Source: Dunaliella salina
Lineage: Eukaryota > Chlorophyta > Chlorophyceae > Chlamydomonadales > Dunaliellaceae
Direction: 5' to 3'
DNA: 24,186 nucleotides
Assembly: GCA_002284615.2 (NCBI GenBank)
Contig: MU069587.1
Span: 1-24,186 of the forward strand
The notes below the pieces were generated by a model. The model was not told the origin of the DNA. It did no database searches and was given only the letters and a program-made list of their open reading frames with translations. Both the position numbers and the translations under genes were made by a program. Below, piece after piece: positions 10,764 to 20,600 of this stretch. Position 1 is the stretch's first letter; every line of letters begins with the position of its first letter.

Positions 10764-10819
10764 AAATGGGCTTCCCAAAACCAAATGGGCTTCCCAAGCC
10801 AGCCAAATGGGCTTCCCAA
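10764..10819. repeat. Target-site duplication and tandem 15-mers at LINE 5' side
   Basis: AAATGGGCTTCCCAA occurs at 10764-10778, 10783-10797 and 10805-10819 (spacings 19 and 22), and once on the other flank at 6684-6698. The proximal copy is the 5'-side target-site duplication. The two extra copies could be a small pre-existing tandem array at the target or slippage during insertion. Confidence 0.75.
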
Positions 10820-11348
10820 AACTTTGGGACACCCCCTCCAGAATTTTTCTGGGCCACTTCTACAGAATTCTAAAGACACCATTGGATTCCTGAGCTTGAC
10901 AACTGTCTATCGGCACCCTCTTTGGGTGAATGGAGTAAAAGGGGGGATCTGTGTGCATGGCTGGGAGTCAGTGCCATGCGCGCAAGGGTGTGGGCTGCAG
11001 GGGGTGTAGATGCGAACACGTGGCAAACCAGTTCAAACTTCCAGGATAGTGACAATGTATGGTGTGGTTATTCCTGGTGAAGTTAGGAGGGCAGTTAGTG
11101 AACTTGCAAGCCACTTGGGGGTGCCTGGAAGGGCAGGTATGCATGGGCGTCCGCTGCTCAGTTTTTGTCCCATAACTCTGCTGCAACTCACTTTTCCAGT
11201 ATGGTGAGTATGCAGATGGATAGCTATTTCAAAAAGGAGCAGATTGATACCCTTTTTGTCCGGGTAGGGTTACTTCATGGGGGGCTTTGGGGTGGGTGGG
11301 TGGGTCAGGGGGGTCCCACCCAGTTTTTGGGCATGTGTTCCACTACTT
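10820..11348 (+). repeat. Repeat A, copy 3, 3' part
   Basis: Resumes the repeat A alignment with TTTGGGACACCCCCTCCAG, the CCAGAA-TTT-TTCTGG hairpin (10838-10852) and CATGCGCGCAAGGGTGTGGG (about 10977). It continues with GGGTGCCTGGAAGGGCAGG, GATTGATACCCTTTTTGTCC (11242) and the terminal G-run with GTCCCACCCAGTTTTTGGG. Very similar to copy 2. Confidence 0.85.
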
Positions 11349-11468
11349 TTTTTGAAATTTTGCTCTGACACCAAACCTGAACAAACACTCCACACAGCAC
11401 AAAACCAGCACAAACACACCATTGACAGCCTACGCACAAAAAAATCTCTGGGGCATACACTGCAATAA
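11349..11468 (+). mobile_element. U2: REL retroelement coding fragment
   Basis: Directly after repeat A the + strand reads LFLKFCSDTKPEQTLHTAQN and continues QHKHTIDSLRTKKS. This corresponds to HLIEMKYCGDTKPEHQLNVAKQQH in X5, that is, the ExK motif region and the helix after it. The catalytic Glu is not conserved here. The same segment occurs at 155-245. A relic of the REL domain, joined to repeat A. Confidence 0.5.
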
Positions 11469-11511
11469 CAGAGTCACATTGCGCACCATACTAATTAGAG
11501 TTGCTGGAACT

Positions 11512-11690
11512 GAAAAGAAGAGAAAAGAAAAGTCTACGCAAGCCAAAGGCCGCGTGCATTAAGGGAGGAACCCCTTACAGAAGTTAGAGGCCTCACCAGG
11601 GGGCCCACTACCTAAACTAGACAAAATTAGCCTAGGAGAGAGCAAGGGACAAAGCTAATGGGGATCCGGAGGCTGGAACTGTCTGCAATC
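11512..11690 (-). mobile_element. Y1: 3' end of REL retroelement, subfamily Y
   Basis: On the - strand it ends a coding frame with PPDPH-TAG (stop at 11655-57). Then comes a 3' UTR nearly identical to that of Y2: a GGCC-rich hairpin, TTCCTCCCTTAATGCACGC, then GCGTAGACTTTTC and a (TTTTC)-type tail ending at about 11512. Only about 180 bp are recognisable, so this copy is strongly 5' truncated or deleted. Confidence 0.75.
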
Positions 11691-12854
11691 CCTACACCAT
11701 TGATCCCCTTTGCGAACTTGGCCTGACCAAAGCCTAAAGGCCAAATTTATACAGATCTCTTGAGGAGGGGAATGGGGAGAGCATTCCCCATCATAAGGTG
11801 AGGTGACTTCGCTTTATCCGCCTACAAAGGAAGGAAGGAAGTGTTACCGCTGTATCCGCCTAAAAGGCAGCTGAACGGAAACACTGAGGCTGTAACCAGA
11901 CCAGCCTCAAACTGGTGTACAGAAGTCGACAGAATTGAAAATAAAGGCTTCTGCATAAATGAACATGCAAAGAAGCACAGAAATTCCACCAGGTTGAAGT
12001 GTGAGGTTCCCGAAATATACTCTCATGACACCAAATGATGCGTAGAATTAAGAGGACAGCACAACTCAGAAGAATATGATCCGAAAGGCCATGACAGACA
12101 TGTTCATGCTGTGTTTCATCCTGAAAAGTTTGTGCAGCGTAGCTGTTGCGATTCCCCATCATAGAGTGGCCTAGGTGTAGTATTGCCTTAGGCCACTTCT
12201 GCGAAGCACATTTGAGAAGCATGCCCCCGTGTAGCCCTGTTATAAGTGCAAAAGCCTTTTTCTGAGGTCTCCACCGTCACGCTGTCAACGCTGGGTTCCA
12301 CCCGCAACAGAATTGTGGATGCCTTGCGCTTGCAAGCATGAGGTCCCAGGTTCTAGTCCTGATCAGTGCGGAGAAGGGCAACCCATGGACTTCAGTGATG
12401 TGCAAAGATGAGGGTGAGTACTCGGGAGTACTCGGGAGTACTTGGGAGAACACTAGTGTTATGTCCAGTTCATATTTGAGATAATTTGCAATCCTGCCAT
12501 CATTTGTAGTCCCTTTTTGCACATAACACCATCCAATTCAGCAGCATAAGCAATGGGGGCTTGGAGAAGACATGTTCTTTTCAGGTGTACTTATCCTCAT
12601 GTACGACGTAAGTATGCATCTTTGTTCTATGACCCTTCGTTTTACTGCATCTCTCTTCTCAGGTGACTCCATATGTTCCTACCTTTCACCATGTGCAGTC
12701 TTTTCGTATGCGCATTTTTTTTGAATGGATCAGGACAACAACAAGCTTTATCATTTTAATCATGACTCTCTCTCTCTTTTTTACGAACAGGCTAGCAGTC
12801 AGTCGTTTTGACTGGAGACCTTTTATTCCTATAATCCTGTTTGGGGGAGGGGGC
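11691..12854. other. No recognised gene; hairpin, 10-bp tandem, possible SINE head
   Basis: Contains a perfect 8-bp-stem hairpin GGGGAATG...CATTCCCC (11767-11789), TATCCGCCTA twice (about 11816 and 11849), and a 10-bp tandem GAGTACTCGG x3 (12416-12445). A Pol III B-box-like GGTTCTAGTCC (12349-12359, one mismatch to GGTTCGANTCC) follows a stem-loop ATGCcTTGC/GCAAGCAT, so a tRNA-derived SINE is possible but weak. No protein family was recognised in the open frames. Confidence 0.3.
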
Positions 12855-13040
12855 TACAGGGCGGGCTGCGTACAGGACAGCAAGGCGCGCAGCTGCACGG
12901 ATGGCTGACGACCCGCCGAACCCACCTTAGTTGGGCTGCTCATAGCTAGCCTTGGTGGGGCGCACTGTCAATTTCAGCGCTGACTGGTGGGTCTTTCCTT
13001 AACGCATGCTGGTTGTGTCCGCTTAGACTTTCACTTTTTT
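12855..13040 (+). mobile_element. W1: 3' end of REL retroelement, subfamily W
   Basis: The + strand frame ends TGRAAYR...RMADDPPNPP-TAG (stop 12928-12930). It aligns with W2's SGRAGYR...RMSDNPPDPH-TAG at 22333-35. The 3' UTR has TTTCCTTAACGCATGCTGG and then CTTAGACTTTCAC, the same layout as W2 (CTCCCTTAATGCATGCTGG then CGTAGGCTTTCAC). A decayed, truncated copy. Confidence 0.6.
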
Positions 13041-13806
13041 ACCTCAATGGAGTTGCGCTTTTTTTGCCTGAGCACAGACTGTCTTCTTCAACCTGTTGGG
13101 TGTTCCGTGTGGTGAAACTCCTTTTGGCATTTTTGGCCATGTTGGGAGTGCTTCGTGACGTGCCTGCGGGCTTGAGGTGGGCTGGGGAGTGAGCAGGCAA
13201 AGACTGTGCACAAGTGGCTGGCCAGGGATGGGAGCGTCACTCAGGTTTTTTTCCAGGAAAGCTTTCAGAACTCTCGTGGCTGGAACCTATGCTATCCTTG
13301 CTTGAATGCAGTCTTCCGTTCTCTTCAACCGGAGGGTATTCCTGTGATATACCTCAGATCGCATCTTCACCCCTGTACTGTTTCATGCACCTCTGTACTC
13401 TCAGTTGCATGCTGCCTTTGAACAGTCCTCACTTTTTATCTCTTTCACTCCATTGTGCTCTTAGAGTCGGTGATGTCATTTTTCTTTCACCTGCTACCTG
13501 GAGTCGATTTGTGTGTGATGGCAGTGACTTTCATGTCCTTCTTCAATAAACTGCAAACTTCTTATTTCATAAGCTGAGCAGCCAGACTGAATGGCTGAAG
13601 GCTTCATATCCTATTGTAAACCTTGTAAACCTTACCTCAATGGAGCATTTGAAATAATACAAGAGCATTATCAGCGTGACCCTGTATGCAGTGAGAGCTA
13701 AGAATCAGCAGGGCAAAAAAAACAGTATTCCCAGCACCAGGCCAGAGTCACAGTAGTAGTACTTGGTAGCACTGAGTGGCTTGCATCCTCTTCCTGGTGG
13801 CACACT
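13041..13806. other. No recognised gene; 49-bp dispersed repeat
   Basis: Positions 13571-13619 match 21100-21148 with five mismatches in 49 bp (AAGCTGAGCAGCCAGACT...ATGGCTGAAGGCT). The frames 13206-13421 and 13214-13549 on + show no recognised domain. Positions 13690-13806 may already belong to the degenerate 5' part of X1. Confidence 0.3.
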
Positions 13807-14046
13807 TTGGGCACACTTGCACACCCAAGTATTCAAAACACAGAAGCCGCTGCTACATTCATGCTCTTTCCGGCTTGGAATAAGGATATGATAACCAACC
13901 CCTACTCCAAACTTGTCACTGCCTACCCCCACCTCTGTGACGACCTCGGCACCATACCTCGTAAAAAACTTGGTTACAGTGCCCCTCAATCCTGCCCTAA
14001 CCAAAAGATACCTCTATGCTGAGGTAGAGGTACCTCAGCATACCTG

Positions 14047-14057
14047 GGACCTTCGTA
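14047..14057. repeat. Target-site duplication of Y2, 3' side
   Basis: GGACCTTCGTA at 14047-14057, repeated exactly at 14497-14507. Removing Y2 and one copy restores an open X1 frame. Confidence 0.85.
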
Positions 14058-14496
14058 CAGAAAAGAAATAAAAGAAAAGTCTACGCAAGCCAAAGGCCGC
14101 GTGCATTAAGGGAAGAACCCCTAACAAAAGTTAGAGGCCTCACCAGGAGGCCCTCCACCTAAACTAGACAAAACTAGCCTAGGAGAGAGCAAGAGACAGA
14201 ACTAATGGGGATCTGGAGGATTGCTAGCCATGCCCCTGAGCGCTCGGACTCTCCTTCTTCCATCCTCAGCCGCCACCGCGCGCCCAGCAAACCCCCTCCC
14301 AGATGCCCTCTGAAAGCAAAGTGCATCTCTAGTGTTAATGATGGTGGATAATCTTTGAATGGCATGGTCCCTGAGCTTGGATGCTAGTGATTTGGCTTTC
14401 TGTTTGGTTAGACCCAGATTTATGAGAGGTGAACTTGTTTGCTCATTGTAAATTGTGCCACCCACACCAATTAAGATGGTATGCAAAGTCACTTTT
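14058..14496 (-). mobile_element. Y2: REL retroelement 3' fragment inserted in X1
   Basis: A 439-bp insertion on the - strand bounded by an 11-bp target-site duplication. It is 5' truncated inside the C-terminal REL extension: it begins KVTLHTILIGVGGTIYNEQT at 14496 and ends SNPPDPH-TAG (stop 14202-14204). The 3' UTR carries a GGCCTC-CTGGT-GAGGCC hairpin, a CCCTTAATGCACGC box, GCGTAGACTTTTC and a pyrimidine tail of TTTTC-like units abutting the target-site duplication. The 3'-anchored truncation is the typical signature of target-primed reverse transcription. Confidence 0.85.
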
Positions 14497-15360
14497 GGAC
14501 CTTCGTATCCTTGCTGTTTGGAACACTGCAGCTCGAGTTCATCTCAACAACCGTAACAAAGACTGGCTACAGGGCCTGAAAGGAGATTTGAAAAAAGCCA
14601 CACAGTGGAAGCTGACAAATGTCAGCAGCCACCCTGTCCTAAATCCCATGCATGCTCACATCATGATGCCAGGTTTCAATAAAATGGAACGCCTCCCATT
14701 TGACAAACAACACGTCTCCAAACACCCTAAAAATCCACACATGATCGTTCAAGGAACAGATTTGGTGCTCAGCCAATCCAGTGCTCTTCACACTCTCAAA
14801 ATTGCTGATTGGAGAACATGGGCATACACAGATGGCAGCTGCCTTGTCTATAACGGTAAGCAAGAAATTGGAGCAGGCGTCTACTGCCCTTTCACTGACA
14901 GCAAGAACTTTGTAGAACCTAACGGTGCTGGGATTACTAAGACCATCACTAGAGCTGAATTGGCAGCAATTGCTGCTGCTATCATGACCAAACATGCAGA
15001 CATTGCATCAGACAGCCTCACCCCTCTCGAACAAATAAGTAAACAACTTCTTTACCCTGAGAAACACCTGAGGCATATCCAGCGAGACGTCCCTAACATG
15101 GTTTCAACGCTCATTAGAGACTTCCATACCAAAATTCGAATTTACAAAGTGAAGCCCCATGCTGGCATTACTGCTGGAAATGAATTTGCAGATGCTATCA
15201 CAAAACATCAGGCAAAGCAAGCCCAGAACTGCGTGGCAGACACCGAGATTCCTGGTGCAGGTCCTGTTGGAAATCCATTTACAAACATTTCCTGGTTAGC
15301 CAAGGAAGAAAGAGTGCATGCTGCAGGCACATCTGCGGGTCCACCGTGCGCCCACAAGCT
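14497..15360 (+). pseudogene. X1 RNase H domain
   Basis: An open frame from the Y2 junction to the TAG at 15479-81, though its last about 40 codons are read out of frame after a shift near 15355. RNase H active-site residues are all present: D in AYTDGSC (14831-33), E in TRAELAAI (14957-59), D in ASDSL (15011-13), the late H in KPHAG (15158-60) and the final D in NEFADAI (15191-93). The KPHAGITAGNEFAD phrase is the typical LINE RNase H C-terminus. It would remove the RNA strand during element cDNA synthesis. Confidence 0.85.
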
Positions 15361-16424
15361 CACCTTCTTTCCCCAATCTTCAAGGTGCCCAAATCTCATA
15401 TGCATACCAAACACAAGCTTGGATACGCCAATGCCAAAACAGGCTACTACTCTTACTATCAAAACTTATTACCGCAAGTAGATTAAACGAACAGCAATGC
15501 CTTCAGGAAAATGCCCAACATTTCTGTACCCATGAGGCGTACCATCCTGCAGTACCGCACAGGCACTCTCTACAACCAAAAACATGCAGTACGTTTAGTT
15601 AGGTCAATTGATCCATCTTGCCCCCTCCCAAGCTGCCATCATTTAGACAGCGCACTAAACATGCTCTCAGGCCGCCAAAACCATATCATCTCCAACATGA
15701 ACACTGAACGCCATAACATTGCAGGCAGAATGATTACAAAAGCCCTCAGCAAATGCCCTGTAGGGGCAGGCCTGGTTTACACAGACATAGGAAGTGATTT
15801 TAAGCTTGCTCAACACAATCTCTAACTCCCTACACATGCCTCAAACGTAACTTTACCTGCTTACTTCTTCCCTTGCAACCTTCCTGAGAGGAAAAGACTC
15901 AACTCCAGTCGACCAGATGCTGTTTTGTTCACCCCTTTTATTGCCAAACATGCTTCAAACGGTGTTTCTTCAACCCATTCCCATCACGCTTTGCGCAGGT
16001 CCTTACGGAGGACCACCAGAGCTAGCCGCATGAGGCGACCCCATGAACTTCATGCAAATGAACCCCATGTGCACCTAATAGAAAGTTCAAGTTATGTGAA
16101 GACACAAGGCCAGAGCATCAGTTCAATGCGGCAAAGCAGCAGCATGCAGACCTGTGTAAACTTATTAACGCTAAAGCTGTTACAATGTACACTATTCTCC
16201 TGGGTATAGGTGGAACTATTTACACTGAGCATACCCTGAAGCACTTCAAACAACTAGGATTGGGTCACCAGCGTGCCACCAAGCTTGCTCAACAACATCA
16301 TATCCATTCTGTTCAATATGCCCACAAACTAGTCACCACATGCCGCGTTTCTGAAAACGAGAATACTCGCCACAGCCAGGGTCTAGAGCCAGGTTCTTAT
16401 AGTAACCCTCCAGATCCACATTAG
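15361..16424 (+). pseudogene. X1 CCHC knuckle and PD...ExK (REL) endonuclease with C-terminal extension
   Basis: Reads in the frame of 15511 from about 15361: CPLPSCHHLDSALNMLSG (15619 on), a knuckle whose last Cys appears lost, with R in its place. Then TERHNIAGR (ERHN 15706-15717) and SSRPDAVLF (RPD 15910-18). About 50 residues later comes HVHLIE followed by a frameshift at about 16081-16090. The other frame continues K-L-C-E-D-T and TILLGIGGTIYTEH, HSVQYAHKLV and NPPDPH-stop. Knuckle, then RHN, then PD, then an acidic motif is the order in R2-type restriction-like endonucleases. X5 preserves IEMKYC (ExK). The spacing between PD and ExK is longer than in R2, so the catalytic assignment is likely but not proven. 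Confidence 0.7.
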
Positions 16425-16545
16425 CTTTCTCTTTTTCATACCTTGTGGTGGAGGGGGCATACGGCTCTTTTTTTGAGCCAATGTGTCTCCTTTTCCTTAA
16501 TTGATGTAGGGAGAGTTTCTCTGCCTACATAGTTTTTTCTTCTAG
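16425..16545 (+). promoter_or_regulatory. X1 structured 3' UTR (two hairpins, TTTTC tail)
   Basis: Hairpin 1: GGCTC (16463-67) / GAGCC (16475-79). Then TTTTCCTTAATTGATG, and hairpin 2: GTAGG/CCTAC plus AGAG/CTCT around a G.G mismatch, loop TTT (16506-16528). Then a T/C-rich tail. The same layout is present in X3, X4 and X5. In LINEs, such 3' structures are the usual binding site of the element's own RT. Confidence 0.7.
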
Positions 16546-16733
16546 GTAAGATGAAAGCAAGCTTCTTGTTGACAAGCGTTTGGAGAAGACTCATAATGCA
16601 AATCAATCCTGGAGTAGAAGTCCCACCAGCGGCTTGTCACTCTCTTTTCCTTCACGAACTCCTCCTTTTTACGAACATTTTCTTTAAATGTAGGTTCCCG
16701 CGGCCTATGTGAGTGGTATTACTTGGGACACAC
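16546..16733. other. No feature recognised
   Basis: Flank between the X1 tail and repeat R1. Only a short CTTGT/ACAAG inverted repeat (about 16564-16575) is visible. Confidence 0.4.
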
Positions 16734-17110
16734 ATGCCTAATCAGGCGCGGCGTTTACCCTAAATTTTACCACCAAATCTCCACTCCAGATCACCCACTG
16801 CACCAATTCGGGTGATTCTGGTGATTTGGAGTCCTGATAAATTACCATTGCAAGAAAAGGATGGAAATACCCAGTGGTTGCTGAGAGACAGAATTTCAGC
16901 CGTTTCCCTCAGAGTTTCCTCAATTCAGCACCAGAGGTGTACCAACAGGCCAATCTGACCTCCTTTCCGTTTTTTTGAACATGCAGGATGTTTTCTACTG
17001 GTACATGAGTATTACAAACACAACACTTTGAGGAGAAAAATGGTCTTAATTCTGGGCCATATTGGGGTGATCTGAGGCCATGAGGGTCACCTGGGATCCT
17101 CCGATTTCCT
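16734..17110 (+). repeat. R1: dispersed non-coding repeat (inverted partner R2)
   Basis: About 377 bp aligning with the reverse complement of 22630-23015. Shared phrases: ATGCCTA, GCGGCGT..ACCCTA, TTTTACCACCAAATCTCCA, CCAGATCACCCACTGCACCAA, CCCAGTGGT, TGCAGGATGTT, GGGTGATCTGAGG-type and GATCCTCCGATTTCC. An internal ATCACCC...GGGTGAT dyad is present. There is no shared reading frame, so it is probably a non-autonomous element. Confidence 0.8.
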
Positions 17111-17491
17111 CTGCCACACAATTCCACGTGATTCATGATGATTTCATGATTAACGATGGTTGAAATTGTCTGATTCCAGAAAGAATTGCGAGCATGCGAA
17201 CTGCTACTACCCCCTCTGCCATTTTCCCACACCTGCCTCACTCACATGCATGTTAGCTGAAGGCCTTAAACTTTAGGTTAAAGCTTCTTTCCTTCACACA
17301 TGAAGCATTCAGCTCGCAAGGACTTCCGTTCCCAACACTCCCAACTTGCCAATTTCTCTCCTTCTTGCATGAAATGCTGGCCAGTACTTATGTTTCTATT
17401 CTAATTGCATGCACCTCTGGCACAAATGTAAGCACATGCGACTTCAGCCAAGAGTCGTCTTTGCTTCCAAACACAGCCAACAGTGGGTGGT
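17111..17491. other. No gene; downstream flank of H3
   Basis: Contains no recognised coding or repeat feature apart from the H3 3' processing region at its right edge. The antisense open frame 16909-17241 covers R1 and is not supported. Confidence 0.4.
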
Positions 17492-17507
17492 GGTGTTGGA
17501 AAACACC
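17492..17507 (-). terminator. Histone H3 mRNA 3' stem-loop
   Basis: On the - strand: GGTGTT-TTCC-AACACC, a perfect 6-bp stem with 4-nt loop, 74 nt past the H3 stop. It is preceded by CACAAACAA and followed by ACCACCCACTGTTGGCTG. The H4 gene has the same stem with loop TTTC and flanks CACAAACAA and ACCTCCCACTGTTGCGTC. This is the histone stem-loop that directs 3' cleavage without polyadenylation. The third loop base (C instead of U) departs from the usual loop pattern. Confidence 0.9.
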
Positions 17508-17581
17508 TTTTGTTGTCATTGTTTGTGTTGGTGGATGGCCCTGCAAGTGGTTTGGCTGTGCCACCCCCCTAGGCAGGCAGC

Positions 17582-18555
<974 letters not shown>

Positions 18556-18618
18556 GCTGAGGAAGAGTCATCAGAGGGCGCAAGCGGACCCGTTTCAGCT
18601 GCTGGCACACAAACAAAC

Positions 18619-18634
18619 GGTGTTTTTCAACACC
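18619..18634 (+). terminator. Histone H4 mRNA 3' stem-loop
   Basis: GGTGTT-TTTC-AACACC, a perfect 6-bp stem with a UUUC loop, starting 64 nt after the stop. Upstream A-rich flank CACAAACAAAC; downstream CCTCCCACTGTTGCGTC, matching the H3 gene. Typical replication-dependent histone processing signal. Confidence 0.92.
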
Positions 18635-18639
18635 ACCTC

Positions 18640-19239
18640 CCACTGTTGCGTCTGTCTTTTGCTTCCTGTCTGTGACGAGTCCTCAGGTTGGAGGAATACA
18701 AGCGCTTTCTTGCATGTCTGTTCTGTGGCACAAGTGTCACACAACATGCTGGCATTAGAAGGACACAAGGAGTGAGACAAAACAGGGGCCCCCTTAGCGA
18801 CCAGGACCAGAACTAAGTAGGCAGAGGAAACTATCCTGCATCACTACAAAAGTGTGAGGTAGACACACCAGCATGCATATAGGAATGACCGTTATAGACT
18901 TAATGCACCTCACTGCAAGTCTCACTGTAGTTCCAGCTAGCTGAGCTGTTGTGAGCAACAATTTCTCATGTCTTTCCTCTCAAGAGACTTACCTGACAAT
19001 GTGAGGGAGTGCCAGGGCATGGAAGCACACATTAAAGTTATCGTGAAGTCTTATCCTTGCATACCCATCTTCATGGGCGAAAAAAAATGGGCGGTTTGAA
19101 TGCCACTTGTTTAATAATGAGTAGCCATGCAGCCAACCAGTAAGACATCCAATAAACAATTTCTTACAGAAACGGCAAGCTCATCCTTCTTGATATACAT
19201 CTTCAGGATGCAAGAGCAAGCGTCGCTCTCCCGGAAATA
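18640..19239. other. No feature recognised
   Basis: Downstream flank of H4. No convincing open frame, repeat or RNA gene was seen; the - frame at 18595-18780 overlaps the H4 3' region. Confidence 0.4.
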
Positions 19240-19385
19240 CCCGGGAAACAATGATCCAGGGCTAATGTGTTCGAGCCTTGGTGAGTACAATCTCTCCGCA
19301 AAAAAAAACTTGGAGGAATCCGGGTGGTTGGTGAGTTCCCTAAAGGGTTCTTCCCTTAATGCACGCTCAAGGGCGTAAATCTCTC
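19240..19385 (+). mobile_element. Z1: probable REL retroelement 3' UTR remnant (Y-like)
   Basis: A 22-nt exact match (19345-19366, ending CCCTTAATGCACGC) to the 3' UTR of Y2 in its sense direction. It is followed by a small ACGC/GCGT hairpin, CGTAAATC and a CT-rich end. Upstream the coding end is not clearly preserved. Assigned by this 3' module only. Confidence 0.45.
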
Positions 19386-19535
19386 TCTACCTCTCTCCTT
19401 CAGGAACAGCCCTGGCCTTTCTGCTCATGCACCTCAGCGTGGAAATGGTCAAAAATCCTATACATACAGCAATGCTGCCAGCAAAGCAGTGCTTTGAGTA
19501 TCTGCACATCCAGTAATAACCACACCTTTTCTATT

Positions 19536-20324
19536 GCCCTCATGATGCAGGATACAAGCTTGGTGAACACTTGCACTCAATTACTACCAACCCTGTCTGT
19601 TGCCTCCGCACAACAATCATGAACCTGCCCCCGAGCCTGAACAAACCCAAGCCAGAGGAGGACACCCTCTGCCATATTTTAAGCCATGACCCTATCCACC
19701 CCAATGTATGCTCTCTCGTTTCCTTCACAAACTAATTGCAGTGCATCAGGAAGCACCCAATCACTCCAGCCACTCAGAAAGTATTTGCAAGACCCATAAC
19801 AAATGTCCTCTCGATGCCAATGCAACCTACTCTTAAAACCTTAGCATGCCACTGCACTTTTGCCCTCATGGAAATAGGCATGTACTGGCTCTCAGCATTG
19901 CTCAATGACAACCTCACCTGTGCAAGAGATGGGAACAAACTCTCTTCCCTGTTTGGCCGCAAGATTAGGACTAAACATATTGTGGTCCTTAATAGAATCT
20001 CCCATACTCTCAACAACCACAATCTTGAAAGCGAATTCCACATGGAAGAACTGAACATGGCGTGAAAATGAAAGGCAAGGAGCCGCCTGAAAAGAGGCAT
20101 TGGAAGGAGGCCTAAGGAAGTAGCTACTTCCCAGGAGGGCCTCTGATCGAACGATTAGAGAGCTCAGAAAAGAAATAGAAGGGAAATAAAGAGGCAGGCA
20201 CAGGCTCTTACTGAAAATCCAAAGCTTCTACAGAAACTGAAGCAAGCAAAAGACCCAGAAGCCTACAAAGAGAGCCTCACAGCCAAGTCACGGTTACGGT
20301 TTGTGCAGATGAAAGGATGGTGAC
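19536..20324 (+). pseudogene. Decayed open frame, unrecognised, probably mobile-element derived
   Basis: One + strand frame runs from about 19534 (PHLFYCPHDAGYKLGEHLHS) to the TGA at 20322-24, interrupted by stops at 19733-35, after NMA at 20063-65, at 20069-71, after QEGL, and at 20156-58. A Cys/His-rich start is followed by a mixed middle and a Lys/Arg/Gln-rich end (LLQKLKQAKDPEAYKESL, LRFVQMKGW). EEDTLCHILSHDP resembles the C..E..H...C part of LINE C-terminal knuckles, but I cannot assign it. No intact gene. Confidence 0.4.
20107..20143. repeat. Perfect 16-bp palindrome inside a larger dyad
   Basis: GGAAGTAG-CTACTTCC (20116-20131) is perfectly self-complementary. It is nested in outer arms GAGGCC (20107-20112) and GGCCTC (20138-20143). 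Potential cruciform or RNA hairpin of unknown function. Confidence 0.7.
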
Positions 20325-20600
20325 ACGGCAAGAAGTTAGCCAAGGAGGGCTGCCGCCCTTGGCAAGCTATGGAATCCTTTAGTCCCTGAATGAACTGTGT
20401 ACTTTAGCCTCTAAGAGATGGTTCTCTCTTTGGGTGTGTGCATTCGAAAATGGGATGTTGCTCATCCTGCACATCATCCTGGGAATCACACAAGTCATAA
20501 GTACGAGATATTCATCATTCCAAGTAGGTCTGGTCTCCGCATTCCTTAAGCTCTCATGATGCATTGTGGCCTCTTTTTTGTTTTGTCTTTCTATATGCTT
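20325..20600. other. Short hairpin, otherwise nothing recognised
   Basis: A GCCAAGG...CCTTGGC hairpin at 20339-20363 lies just after the end of the decayed frame and may be part of that element's 3' UTR. The rest is featureless. Confidence 0.35.

Larger units (their letters stand above)
13807..16545 (+). mobile_element. X1: longest REL retroelement copy, interrupted by Y2
   Basis: A decayed + strand non-LTR element. Order: linker after the RT (13807-14046, continuing at 14497), RNase H (14800-15200), CCHC knuckle, ERHN, PD...ExK endonuclease, C-terminal extension ending NPPDPH (stop at 16422-24), and a structured 3' UTR. Y2 is inserted between 14047 and 14496. Across the gap, with one target-site copy removed, the frame reads PQHTWDLRILAVWNTAARVH. 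The element uses three frames, with shifts near 15355 and 16085 and stops at 15484-86 and 15823-25, so it is dead. RNase H together with REL recalls the Dualen/RandI group of green algae; I infer kinship, not identity. Confidence 0.8.

Noticed and set aside
14018..14039. Perfect 9-bp hairpin GCTGAGGTA/TACCTCAGC as a terminator
   Set aside because: It lies inside the X1 coding frame (Y-A-E-V-E-V-P-Q), so chance or coding constraint is enough.
14058..16545. Y2 and X1 as one element with a twin-priming 5' inversion
   Set aside because: Y2 has its own 3' UTR of another subfamily, a tail and an exact target-site duplication inside X1, so it is a separate insertion.
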